Shown: positions 53,720 to 64,000 of the stretch, one piece after another
How the letters are laid out: every line of letters begins with the position of its first letter
How positions within the stretch are numbered: position 1 is the first letter of the stretch
Assembly: GCF_027595985.1 (NCBI RefSeq)
Contig: NC_073308.1
Location: 11,237,928-11,301,927 of the forward strand
Source: Sorex araneus
Lineage: Eukaryota > Chordata > Mammalia > Eulipotyphla > Soricidae
Length of the DNA stretch: 64,000 bases
Direction: 5' to 3'
Position numbers and translations under genes: made by a program
The notes under the pieces: model-generated
What the model saw: the letters and a program-made list of their open reading frames with translations, nothing else
What the model was told of the DNA's origin: nothing
The model's database searches: none

Positions 53720-56184
53720 CCGGTGCACCCAAGGCTCTGCGCAAACCGTGGGTGGAAGGAGGGTAAAGGGTTCATGTTTCTGACTGTTTGTCCTGTGGTC
53801 TCTGGTTCCGATCCGAGCCAAAGTGCACATCCGAGCAGACGCACGGACAGGAGGAGGACGCTTGACCCCGGCTTGTTCTATTCCTGGGGTGCCCAGCCCT
53901 GCCCTGCTGACCCAGGGGAAACCCGAGCGACCCGCTGGTGCCACGAAGGGGAGGAAGCGACGCCCAGGATGAGCAAAGGCTCGTGGGTGTGCACAAGCAA
54001 AGCCTGGGTGGTTCCCAGGAACAGCCCAGACCCCTGCTGCTGCCGCAGGAAGGAGACCCCTCCCCGCTTCCTGCGCCCCCCTTTCCTGAGGCCTGGACAG
54101 GCCTGCCCCGACTGATGTGCATCTCCAATAGCACCGCCACCCTGCAGGGACAGACCTGGGTGACCGCTTCCACGGGGGACCAAGGCGCAGACCCACCCCA
54201 GCTTTCGCTTTACAGCTGATCAGACCCAACTTTAAAAGTTGGTTCTGTCCGGTGGGAGCCCATCAACGAGCTGGGTGGGCTCCCACCGGAGCTCAGATTT
54301 CTGAAATTTCAGAAAGCCCAGATTTCTCACTTTAGTTAAAGTTCCAGTTGTTGGACTGTAGTAAAAAATGTCACTGTGCCTTCAGAGACAAGGATGATCT
54401 TCCCCAGGACCATGCTGGGGCTTCTTTCTGGAAACACTCTTTACAAGGAGGAAGCAGCTATTTTGCTAGAGAGGAAAAGCCTTCCAGATGAGCGAAACTG
54501 CGCGTGTTAAATACAATTCCCCAGGGAAGTCAAAATAAGAAGGGTGCCACGTTTACTATTGTTCGGATGTGTCTGGTCATTGCCACTCTAGGGAAACGAC
54601 GAGCAGAAGAAACTGATGCCCGTGTCCTAGGGAAGAGGGGACCCTGTTTCCCTGTGTAACTGCTCTCTCTTCTCTCATCCTTCAGTACTTATGTTATACA
54701 AGTAATATACTGTGTTGCTTAGTATAGTCATGATTTTACATGATACTTACATGATCAAATAGGAATTGATTTCCTAACACGCTTTCTAGCCACTCACTGA
54801 CGCTGCTCTTGCACAAGTCTCTTGACTTTTGTTCTGCCTGTACTCTATTGATAAACAGTCACAGCTTAGGCGTCTCCTAAGCAACCATCAAAATAAGGTT
54901 AGTGAAAATAATGGTTGTTGCAAGTTCGTGTTTGTCATTGTTTTTACAGAGCAAAGTTCAGCCAATTCCTAAATGATTGATGTTGCCTCCTAATTTTGTT
55001 TCATCTCCAGAAAAAATGTTGTTCCATTCATTTCTCTGTACATTCAGATTTTGTGAACATACACTTGAATCCCTCTTGACCTGCTGTTTTAATGACACTT
55101 GGGAAGGAGAGACTCATCCTTGAACACTTGGACTTGCTCACCAGGCACTGGGCAGCTGGCCATCCGGACAGCAACTGATGGAGCACTTGTCCTCCGAGGC
55201 CCCTCCTATCCGCAGGAGCTCTCACACCAGGCACGTAGTGGAAATTCCTCTCTGTGTTCATTGATTTCCCAAATGTTTCCATTGCTTGCCTCATAGCAGT
55301 AGTGAACCAAAGGGTCACAACCACCCTGAGGGAGGTCTTCCTTCTCCTTTCCTTGTCAACAACAAACGGCTTTCATTAGTTGTTGACAGGCTGCACGGGT
55401 TATCTCTCAGTCTGGTGTGTGTCTAGGGCCCAGGAGCGCCAACCCTCCCCTCCTAGGGAGGCCCAGTCATAGACAAGATGGCTCCTTTGTGGTCCTTTCT
55501 GGGTCCCTCCTGAATCCTAGGCTGACCACAGCTGAGCACCAACAGCCTTGCTGATGCCCCGATTGGCCTTACTTCCAGAACAACATCAGTCAAATTGTGG
55601 GACACTGAGGGACTCCAAAGTGCACAGCAGGTCCAAGACAGAGTCTCCTCTCACACTGCACCCTAAAGTTGCTCATGTTCCAGCCTTAGTTCCCCTCCCC
55701 CATGAGACAGCCCCTCCCCCATCCCCATGACTCTTCTCATGCTGTTCTCCAGTTCCGAGGCATGTCATCCGGAGCTCTCTGATCTGTGTCTCCCTGTCAC
55801 TCACACCTAACAGTTACACCCCTCTAGCCACAGATTTCTCTCACGCAACTCTCTGTCACCCGTACCTGTCCTCTCCTGCTCTGTGTGTCCCTCACCTCAT
55901 AAACTCATTCTCCTGGGGCTCTCTCCTGACCTTCCCCTCTGCCACCACCCCAGAGAAAGAGTGCTTCCTGACCGCTCCCCACTTCACCCCTGTGGGTCTT
56001 GAGCTTCAGTCTTGAGATATTCCTTTCCTAGATGGAAGGATGTGTGGTTCTGAGGGGATTTCCTGGTGCTTCAGTACAGAGCTGGTGTCTCTTGTCAATG
56101 AGAGAACTCACTGCAAGACTGACCCTGGCATACCGGGCAGCGATTCTGTTGAGGAGGCAATTGAGTTCTGTCAAGTGCTAACTC
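53720..56184. other. IGFBP1 upstream flank, no repeat recognised
   Basis: About 2.5 kb upstream of IGFBP1 with no SINE or L1 seen. It contains a perfect 15-bp inverted repeat (54248-54290). The long frames near 53588-54229 reflect GC content next to the promoter. Confidence 0.6.
54248..54290. repeat. Perfect inverted repeat, 15-bp arms, 13-nt loop
   Basis: Arms TCCGGTGGGAGCCCA and TGGGCTCCCACCGGA. Located about 650 nt upstream of the inferred IGFBP1 start. Confidence 0.95.
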
Positions 56185-56320
56185 TTTCCTTTGGGGTTGG
56201 CGGTGAGCAATGCTCAGGGCTTACTCCTGGCTCTGCACTCAGGGTTCACAGGTGGGGTGCTGGGGATGGAACTGGGTCAGCCACTTGCAAGGCAAGTGCC
56301 CAGCCTGTTGTGCTGAAGCT
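56185..56320 (-). mobile_element. SINE
   Basis: Reverse: gctcagggcttactcctggc to cccagcctgttgtgctgaag, with a shortened tail end. Confidence 0.85.
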
Positions 56321-56459
56321 AGTTTTTTGGCACACTTTCATTGCATTCCCAAATTTTCATGTGTAACCATTTTTTCTTTCCATTTATGCATTTTCAGATT
56401 TCCATTCTGATTTCCTGTCTTGGCTGTTTCAATAAGTAAATGTTTCGCTTTGTTGATAG

Positions 56460-57190
56460 AAATACTGTGATTTACAATATTTTAAATGATGGTTCCATAA
56501 GCACCTAATTCCAACACTATGCCCCTCCTCAGTGTGCCCACCTCTGCCCCAAGATCCCCAGCGCCCCTCCCTTTCAACCTACCCCAAACTCAGAAGGAAA
56601 AGGAGATACAGAATGAGCTTTCATAGGTGGGACTCAAAGATAAGCAGCGAGGTACAAACAGAAGACCCAAGGCAACACAACATGACAAAGTTGTTGTATT
56701 GCCTTGGGTCTTCTGTTTCTACCTCACTGTGTATCTTTGAGTCCCACCTACATAAAGCTCATTCTGTATCTGTCCCTTTCCTTCTGAATTCATACAGCAT
56801 GATATCCTCTAATTCCATCCATGTTGAAGCAAATTACATGGTTTTGTCCCTTATTAGAGCAGAATAATATTCCATGTGTGTACACACACAAATATATAAT
56901 AATAATTACAATCTCTTGACCCAGAGCTGGGCATTTGGGTTGTTTCTATATCTTGGCTAGTGTACTAAGTGTGGTGAATGTGCCCTTTCTAATTAATGTT
57001 TTTGTGTTTGTGGGGTGGATGCCAAGAAGTGGTATTGCTGGATCATATAGGAATCCTTTTCCTATTTTACTAAGAGATCCCCATTTTGCTCTCCATAGAG
57101 GCTGAATCGGATGATATTCCCACTAATAGTGGACTTCTCTCCACAGCTCCATCAAAGGTTGATTCTAAACAGATCTTGGTGTGTTCATTA
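56460..57190 (-). mobile_element. L1 LINE 3' region with an inverted duplication
   Basis: The right part is reverse L1 (tagagcagaataatattcca, gcatttgggttgtttctata, gccaagaagtggtattgctg, actaatagtggacttctctc). The left part contains the same L1 segment in the opposite orientation, forming the hairpin listed next. Confidence 0.85.
56590..56787. repeat. Large near-perfect inverted repeat (arms about 91-97 nt, loop about 8 nt)
   Basis: The left arm starts tcagaaggaaaaggagatac and ends ggcaacacaac. The right arm starts gttgttgtattgcc and ends tgtccctttccttctga. Only a handful of mismatches and small indels separate the arms. Both arms are the same piece of L1 3' sequence in opposite directions. 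Confidence 0.93.
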
Positions 57191-57405
57191 GTCCATTGCA
57201 AATGCCATGGAGATGGGGAAGCAGGAGAGGGGCTGAAGAGGGCTTCCCAGAGATGATCTCAGGGGAACCCCAAACATCAGAGAAGGAAGTTCAGTGTAAA
57301 ACCAACAGAAATAGAGGGAAATGGGAAGAGGCCAGTATGAAACAGGAAGTCTCAGTTTCCCTGCTGGCTGCCACGAGCAGGTTCACCTTAACTGTCTTTG
57401 TTATA

Positions 57406-57578
57406 CTCTTTTTTGTTTTGTTTCGTGGCCGCACCCAGAGGTGCTCAGGCTTACTCTTGGCTTTGCATTCAGGGATCACTCTTGGTGGGCTTAGGGGACC
57501 CTGTCGGGTGTCAGAGATCAAACCTGGCCACTGCCCACAAGGCCAGCGCCCTCCTCGCAGTGCTGTCTCCCTGGCCGC
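57406..57578 (-). mobile_element. SINE
   Basis: Reverse: ttgttttgtttcgtggccgc to tgctgtctccctggccg, diverged. Confidence 0.85.
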
Positions 57579-57699
57579 ATTATACCGTTTAAACATTCTT
57601 GCAAATTCCTGGGTTCTGAGAATGAGAAGTTTACATTTCCCAAGGCCATAAATTCTGCCCCAGGTCTTGTGCTCACAGGAGACTAAGAGATAAGAGGGC

Positions 57700-58029
57700 A
57701 ATACCTGGTATATGGTGAAACACATCCTCTAAAATGTCTTAAGTAAACAGACAGCCCCGCCAGCCTATGCGGGAATGCGAGATGCTCACAGAGCTCGGCC
57801 ACACAAACATGCCCTACGTAGGACATCTCTGGGAAACAAATAGTGTCCCTGGAGACTTTGATAAGGAATAGAAAGACCCAGTTCCCCTCAAAAATGTCTA
57901 CAAAATGAATCTTAATAAACTAGCTCAGTCATACTAAGTTCCTCCCTTCCTGGGAGTGTCTTTCTCTTATACTTTCAATAAGCTTTTCCATTTCCAACTC
58001 TGAGTCTGAGCATCTTTATTTCTCAGTAT
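57700..58029. other. Unassigned; possible LTR end
   Basis: AATAAA-type signals at about 57913 (cttaataaactagctcagtc) and a C/T-rich stretch with caataagctttt resemble LTR R/U5 regions. There is no second copy in the window. Confidence 0.3.
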
Positions 58030-58460
58030 TTTCATCAGAGTCTCTTGCCCACGTGCCTGGCTGTCTTCCCCAGGGCCTCCTTGGAGGGAATGGGCTCCAG
58101 CTTCCCTCCCCACCCTGAGCAGAGCTCCCGGCGTCTGAAGACCTCCGGAGCCTAGCCACAGCCATGCTCAAGGCCCCTCTCCACACGTTCGGACGAGCCT
58201 CACGCATGAAGGAACCGGCAGAGGAACCCAGGTGTGTGGGACCCAGGGCTGAGACCTCCAAGCCTGCTCGGATCGAGACTGGGCCTGCTCTGCCCAGATT
58301 TTCTATTTCCCAGTAGCTAGGTGGTCACACCCAGGGACTGCCCCCAGCGCCCTATAATCCTGTCAATGGCCAGCATCCAGAGACTTAAAAGCAAACTCCC
58401 GGAAGCACGGCCGCTTTGCGATATCTTATAGCCTACTTCTCCTTCTGGGAGAACCAGGCA
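58030..58460 (+). mobile_element. Unrecognised retroposon family, copy E (5' half)
   Basis: gaacccaggtgtgtgggacc, gggctgagacctccaagcct, caatggccagcatccagaga and gcacggccgctttgcgatat align with copies A-D. The 3' half with the AATAAA tail is absent. Confidence 0.7.
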
Positions 58461-58679
58461 AACTACTGGGAGTTTCCTGCCCACATGGAAGAGCCTCGCA
58501 AAGTCCCCATGGTGTATTAATATGCCAAAACCAGTAACAAGCTGGGTCTCATTCCCCTGACCCTGTAAAGAGCCTCCAGTATGGCATCGTTGGAAGGACG
58601 AGTAGAGAGGCTTCTAAAATCTCAGGGATAGGACGAATGGAGATGTTACTGAGACCACTCGAAAATTTGACGATCAATG

Positions 58680-58711
<32 letters not shown>
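58680..58711. repeat. (GAT)n microsatellite
   Basis: About ten GAT units. Confidence 0.95.
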
Positions 58712-58714
<3 letters not shown>

Positions 58715-61192
58715 ATCCTTGGGAACCATGCACAAAGACTCGCCGTCACTGTGCCTGCATCTGCATGTTTAGGGAATAACCAGCATTTCTTCCTGCCCAC
58801 AAGCTGCAGTAACAGTGCAGGTGGCAGGGCCAGAAAGACTTTCCTTCCCAGCCATGTCCTGAAAGGTGTGGGGGCCTTGGAGACAACAGCCCAGGGGGGG
58901 ACTGGAACAGGGCAGAAAGTGTGTCCAGAGAGCCGTGGAAAAGGTCCTCGGCTAGAGTCTGCGGTAAACTCAGGACCTAGCTCTGCCATGTGAGCCATGA
59001 AGTGGTTTGGAACACACATGCCCAGCTGCTGTTTCTCCAGCCTGGACAGGGCTGGCTGCTGAAAGGCCATCTGAGGGCCAGTCATGCACATAGCAGAGCC
59101 CTCGTGAGCTAGAGGAGGAGAAACAGTCCACAAACATTGTCACAGAGGAAATGCCGGTGTGTTGAACACCATGAGGAAGGGAGGGGCGGCGGTGCCTGGA
59201 AGCAGGCATGTCTCAGCTGGGAGGGTCCCACCCGGCCAAGGCCAGGGCAGGATGAGAGAGACTGCAAAACGGTGGGAACAGACACAGAGCAAATCCAGGA
59301 CACACGGACAGAGAATCACACAGAAATGCTGCCTGTCCTGCAGGGACCTGTGTGTCTCCCACCAGTTGAGGGCCCAAGGGATGGGCTTACAGTTTGATCT
59401 GTCCCTTCACTGCACAGAGGCACCACTGGGTGCCCTGTGCCCCCACAACAGCTGCAGGACCCAGGAGTCAGCACACAGCCCTGGAGCCAGGGTGAGAAGC
59501 AGGGAGTGGTGGGGAGTTGGGGCTTCCTTCCCCCCATGAAGTCCAAACTCAGCACAGCCTTTCACCTCCAGCTGGGACATAGCCAGGGGCCTGCTGCTGA
59601 GGCCTATTTGGGGGAAAGTGTATATGAGTCAGGAGCACTGGGGAAGAGGACTCGGAACACAGTCTGGGGGTTCATGTGAAAATCTTTCCCAAACCGAGAA
59701 GGAATGTATATCCTACAACTAGTCAAACAGGAATGTTAGGTTGGGGCGTCCTAGGGCCAGTTCCCCGTGCTGTGAAAGCCTCGGGCTTCAGAGGGCAGCG
59801 AGGCCCTGCTTGTTTCAGAGAAGCAGAGCAAGGCACAGGAGAGAGGAGGGTCTGCCCTGAGACCTGGGGGCATGTCATAAGCAGCTCCTCTGCGTTACCT
59901 CATAATGCATCTTTTCTTGCAGGGACTGTGGGCCATCTGCTGTATCATAAGAATCTGGCTCTGAAAGTTTGCAGAAGGTGGACTGCAGTATCTGGGCAGC
60001 TCAGGGCTTCCCAGCAAGGCTGCTTGGTCCAGCTCCAGGGTGGATCCACACCCAGGCACATTCTGTCCCTCCTGGGGCCCCAGTGTCCGCACCCCTAGAA
60101 TGGGGACACTGCAGGACACAGGGGCCGGCCCTGACCGCCTCTCAGTTACGGCTTCTGCACAGTGGCCGTGGTCAGCACCACGAGCTGCTGCCGCTGTGAT
60201 GAAATCTCGCCGTGCCTTCCATCACCCGCTGTGTCCAGCGCTGCTCCACAGAGCCGCCGGCTTGCTCACTCACGGAGCGAGCATTAGGCAATCTGTCTCT
60301 GAAAAACAATGCAAGGGTCAAGGGCAAAGGCGAACTTTCAAAGGAAAAGAATGCTGCAATCCGGGGGACCCTCTGAAGGAAAGTTGTTTTGAACTAAGGG
60401 GAAAAAAACAAAAAGATGTTCTGCTGTGTTCCCTCATCGACTCAGAGAATGATGCAAATCCATGGAAAGGCCTGGCCTGGGCCCCAGCCCAAGTGATGAA
60501 GGGCACCGCTCCACAAACTAAAGACTCACCCCTCCCGGCTAACAGAGTTAATGAGTAACCAGGCACTCATCACAGCAACGTGGCCAGAGCCCAGACACAG
60601 CTCTCTGGCCATGCCTGGGGCCAGAGAATGAGCCCTGTGCAAACCCCAGCCGGCCTCTTGCCCCAGTGGCACGGGGTGAGGATACCAGGGGCCAGGCCTG
60701 CCCTGGCATGCTGATATCTTCACCGGCTTTGGGCCCCAAAAGTCATAGTTCTGGGCATCCTCACCTCCCCGGAGTCAGGAAGAAACGCAGCACGCGGGCT
60801 GCTAGCCAGACCCCTGGCTCAAATCTCTGGGGTGAGGCCTGGTTACCTGTGTTTGCCAGGGGTCTCCAAGGGCATCCTGCACTCACTCCTCTTTCGAGCC
60901 ACTAGTTTAACCAAACTTGCCAGTTTGTTGGTGGCTTGGCACCATGCAGCGGGATGTTAGGGCTGATGCTCAGCAGTGGGTGGATGGCGAGGTTAGGGGC
61001 TGCTGAGGTTGGGCAGGGTGGGGGTCTGGGACAGAGCCAAGCCACGGCCCCGCTGCCCCTCAGCAGGGAACTCGTGCAGCCATTTCACTAGACTCTGCTG
61101 CTCCGTGTCTGGGAAGGAGAGAGTAGCAGAGGTTGTCGAGTTAGGCATTAGCGGCCATCTGGGGAGACGAGGCTGAAAGTGCACACGACACT
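58712..61192. other. No feature recognised
   Basis: About 2.5 kb of GC-moderate non-coding DNA. Several overlapping frames (largest 194 and 172 codons at 58549-59133 and 60040-60558) have no recognisable domain or splice context. Confidence 0.5.
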
Positions 61193-61355
61193 GGGGAGGC
61201 AGAACAGTCAGTAAGGCGCTTGCCTTGAGTGTGGCCCAGCCTGGTTCAATTCCCGGCATCCCAGTGGTCCCCTGAGCACCACCAGGCATGGTTCCTGAGT
61301 GCAGAGCCAGGAGTTGCCTTGGGACAACACCAGATGTAACCCATACAATAAACTA
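61193..61355 (+). mobile_element. SINE
   Basis: ggggaggcagaacagtcagt to caccagatgtaacccataca, with the head changed but box B (cctggttcaattcccggcat) clear. Confidence 0.88.
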
Positions 61356-61999
61356 AAGTGCCCAAAACTTTGATGAGAAGCAGCTGCTTCCCGGCATGGT
61401 GCAGGGTTCCCCCCAAGACATTCTGCTTCTTGGTCTCACCTCGAGGTCGGGGCCACGTCTTCACCTGGACACCTCCACGCTTCTGCCGGCCCAAGGCTGT
61501 CAGTTCACCTCAAACCTCCAGGATCCCCCTCACAACCCGCATAGAGCCCAGCCACAGGTCAGGGGGCCGCCCCGCCCAGGGGGTGGTCACTGACGTGTCC
61601 CCTACTCACGGGCTCACACGGCTCTGCTCATCATGTTACCTGAAAGAACAAGCCCCCTCAGTAAGGATGGAGAGGCCGGGGTGGGCGGGTGGGGGTGTCT
61701 CGCTCTCCTCCATTCTGTTTGCTTCTCAGTGGCCCATTTTAGTTTTCACATCACCCGAGGGCCTGTTCTCCCTGCCCCCCCCTCCGTGGGCCCGTCCATA
61801 GGAGATGGCACGGGAGCGGTGGGGGGGGGGGGGCGGTGAGGCCCGCACAGCGCTGTCTGCACTGACTGTGCTGGTGACTGCATGCATGGCGGCAGGCTGC
61901 ACAGTGGCTGCAGTCGTGGGGCTGCCCGGGGGGCCCTCACGTTTCACATTCTCTTCACCATTTGGTTGTGTTCAGTGCTGAATTGGGCCTCTCAGGATT
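61356..61999. other. No feature recognised
   Basis: GC-moderate non-coding DNA with a G-run at about 61821-61833. Confidence 0.5.
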
Positions 62000-63450
62000 C
62001 TTGTGCATCTTTATTTTAATTCACATTACTCGGGTGATAAGAAGTGATACTTTTGGGGGGTGTTTACTTGTCATATGTTTATCTTCTCTGAGAACATAAT
62101 GGTAAGACCTTTGGCCATTTATTAGTCAGTTTTATTTTTAAGAGTTTTCCTAGCGTTTCCACGTGCATGCTTTGCCAGCAGACTTTATCACTTATCTTTG
62201 ATAAATATTTCCTCTCAGCATGTGGTAATTTGCCTCATTTCTTCCCTGTTATCTCAGAAGCTTTTCGTTTTAGAGCAGTTCAGCTCGTCAGTATTTGTTT
62301 CTGTGGGTCGTATACGTGCTATCTAAATGCCACCATCAGACCCAGGGCCTGCTGGGTTTTCTCTACCGTCTCCAAGGTTTTCTCTTCTATGTTTTTAAAC
62401 ACTTCAGTCTTATGGTCAGATCATTTTAGAAATGAATCATTCTAGAGCATTTCTAGAAATGGTGGAAAGTTTCTAGATTCATTTGAAGGTGTATGTGTTA
62501 AAAAAGGATACTCTTTCTTCATTTTATTTTTATTACTTTGCCAAAGACAAGTCGCAGATGTTTATTTGGTCGATTTCTGAACTCCCTCAACTGTTCCATT
62601 TCTTTGTCTATTCACCAGTATTACCCCTAATTGAGTATGCTACCTGATATTCAATAGACTTTGATGCAATATTTATACATTTACTATAGGTATATAGCAA
62701 ATTTTGAAGACATATAATGTTCATTCTTCAATATAGTGTTGGCTATGCTGGATCTTTTGTCATTCTGTAAATAGCATTTAAATCAGTGTACCAATATCTA
62801 TAAAATAACTTGCTATAATTTTGGTTGTGATTGTACTGATTTTATAAATCAAAATTGTTAACAATTGGCATTTGACAATATTGAGTCAGACTGACACATG
62901 AATATGAATATATTCATTTAATTGCTTTTTATCTTTCACCAGAATGTTATAATCTTATTCATATATAGTATATATTTATTATATTTACACAAGCTATTAA
63001 TTTGGGGAAATAGTAATACTAGTTGTGCTGTGGTTATTTCAAATTTTACATATTCATTGCTGGTGTATTCAAAAGAGACTGACATTTGTATTTTAATTTT
63101 GTGTTCTCCAATCTTATTTTAGTGAATTTATCAGCACTGAGATCATTTTCGTTGTTGAATCTTTAGGATTTTCTGTATAAACTGTTATGTATTCTTTGAT
63201 ATTTAGAGCTTATTTGGGTACTAATGAAATTTACAGGTTTTATTTTTCTTTTCTGTGGTCTTATTTTTGTACAGAACCAACTATTTTAGCCTTTTATTTA
63301 TACCCTATAGTCAAAGACAACCCAGAGAAACATTGGCTGCATAAAATTGTCATAAGGACTGTGATCCCTATTCTGGAATCACTGGATAGTCTAATTTAGG
63401 GTATGTTCTTTGCTTTATGGGAGTCTCTTTCTTCTCTCTCATCTTTCCAG
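62000..63450 (-). mobile_element. Old L1 LINE ORF2 region
   Basis: AT-rich reverse L1: ttggccatttattagtcagt, gatgtttatttggtcgattt and ctgttccatttctttgtcta, then a long degraded stretch. The right boundary is uncertain. Confidence 0.65.
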
Positions 63451-64000
63451 AATTAAAATGACTTTACATTTTAAAGGGTTAAAAAGGGGGCTGTAAACTC
63501 AATGAGACTTAGTAGTATAAGAATATGCATTTAGAGAGAAAAAAAGTTGATTCTATCCTAAGTCCTAGAGAGGGGAGGGAGACACACAGCAGCACTGAGA
63601 CGTACTGGGGAGAAACTGGCAGAGACAGACGCAGGAGAGTTGGTGTAATGACATCAGAGGGTCCTGGGGGCTCTAGGGAAAAGCAAGGGTGAACAGGTGA
63701 GTCAGGCTGAATGATTTCAGTGTTTCTAGGGCTGGTTTCAAGTTGCCATGTGATGATGAAAGCACAGGAATATGCTTTCAGGGCATGCAGTAGAGAGAGA
63801 GGAAAGAGATTTAATATGTCCCTCATGATCTTAGACTGGGACCTTTGCTGTCTCAAAGAGTAGGCAGACCTAGGGTGAAATGTTTTCCCAGCCAGAAATG
63901 GTTCTAAGTATCAAACATCGTAATATCAAGAAAGCAAACATGTGCAATACAGAAACAACAAATATTTATTTACTGAACTTTACAAGCAATGTCAGTGTAG
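63451..64000. other. No feature recognised
   Basis: Non-coding to the window end. Confidence 0.5.

Larger units (their letters stand above)
52960..53720. promoter_or_regulatory. IGFBP1: CpG-rich region over IGFBP1 promoter and exon 1
   Basis: CpG density is high from about 52960 to 53690, covering exon 1, the 5' UTR and the core promoter. The 5' UTR contains a short tandem duplication (gagcctgagggca twice, about 53513-53540). Confidence 0.75.

Noticed and set aside
53096-53744. Alternative - strand frames (176 and 191 codons) and + strand frames over IGFBP1 exon 1
   Set aside because: They overlap the true exon 1 in other frames or strands; the true frame has the signal peptide, 12 cysteines and a correct splice phase.
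53458-53844. In-frame ATG upstream of the chosen IGFBP1 start (extended 290-codon frame)
   Set aside because: The extension runs through the FOXO, HNF1 and TATA-like promoter elements, so it is not transcribed as part of the mRNA; the ATG at 53457 begins the signal peptide.
1-64000. A wholly new multi-gene system in the window
   Set aside because: Apart from IGFBP3 and IGFBP1, everything with recognisable structure is retroposon, LTR-like or simple repeat. I found no cluster of unknown coding genes.

Overview
The window is vertebrate nuclear DNA. It has split genes with GT-AG introns, CpG-rich first exons, polyadenylation signals and dense retroposons. The dominant SINE has a tRNA-like head, a body ending in a gacccaaaaag-type sequence and an A-rich tail. 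I recall this as the shrew (Sorex, SOR-type) SINE, so the source is most likely a shrew close to Sorex araneus. That assignment is from memory and was not searched.

Two complete protein-coding genes are present. IGFBP3 is on the + strand (promoter about 37.5 kb, CDS exons 37716-43054, 3' UTR exon ending near 45045). IGFBP1 is on the - strand (promoter about 53.6-53.7 kb, CDS exons 53457-49808, 3' UTR ending near 49285). They converge tail to tail with only about 4.2 kb between their 3' ends, and that gap is filled with retroposons. Both have four coding exons with matching intron phases (1, 0, 0); IGFBP3 has an extra 3' UTR exon. Both encode secreted proteins that bind insulin-like growth factors I and II. 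The IGFBP1 promoter keeps a complete insulin-response (FOXO) element and an HNF1-like site at the expected spacing. The shrew IGFBP1 protein has TGD where the integrin-binding RGD is found in human.

Layout. 1-37 kb (upstream of IGFBP3) is a gene desert with SINEs of two body types, L1 fragments, two copies of a 1.1 kb LTR-like repeat (17.6 and 28.3 kb), copies of a 0.6-0.7 kb unrecognised retroposon family (22.2, 26.2/27.2, 30.3, 46.8 and 58.0 kb) and an isolated GC-rich block with a 37-bp minisatellite (23.3-24.3 kb). 36.8-45 kb is the IGFBP3 CpG island and gene. 45-49.3 kb is the repeat-filled intergenic gap. 49.3-53.7 kb is IGFBP1. 53.7-64 kb is the IGFBP1 upstream flank, with L1 fragments (one forming a large hairpin) and SINEs.

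No tRNA, rRNA, CRISPR or prokaryotic feature was seen. The remaining open reading frames look like chance frames or retroposon remnants. Splice junctions were placed by eye from GT-AG signals, reading frame and similarity to the human proteins as I remember them.
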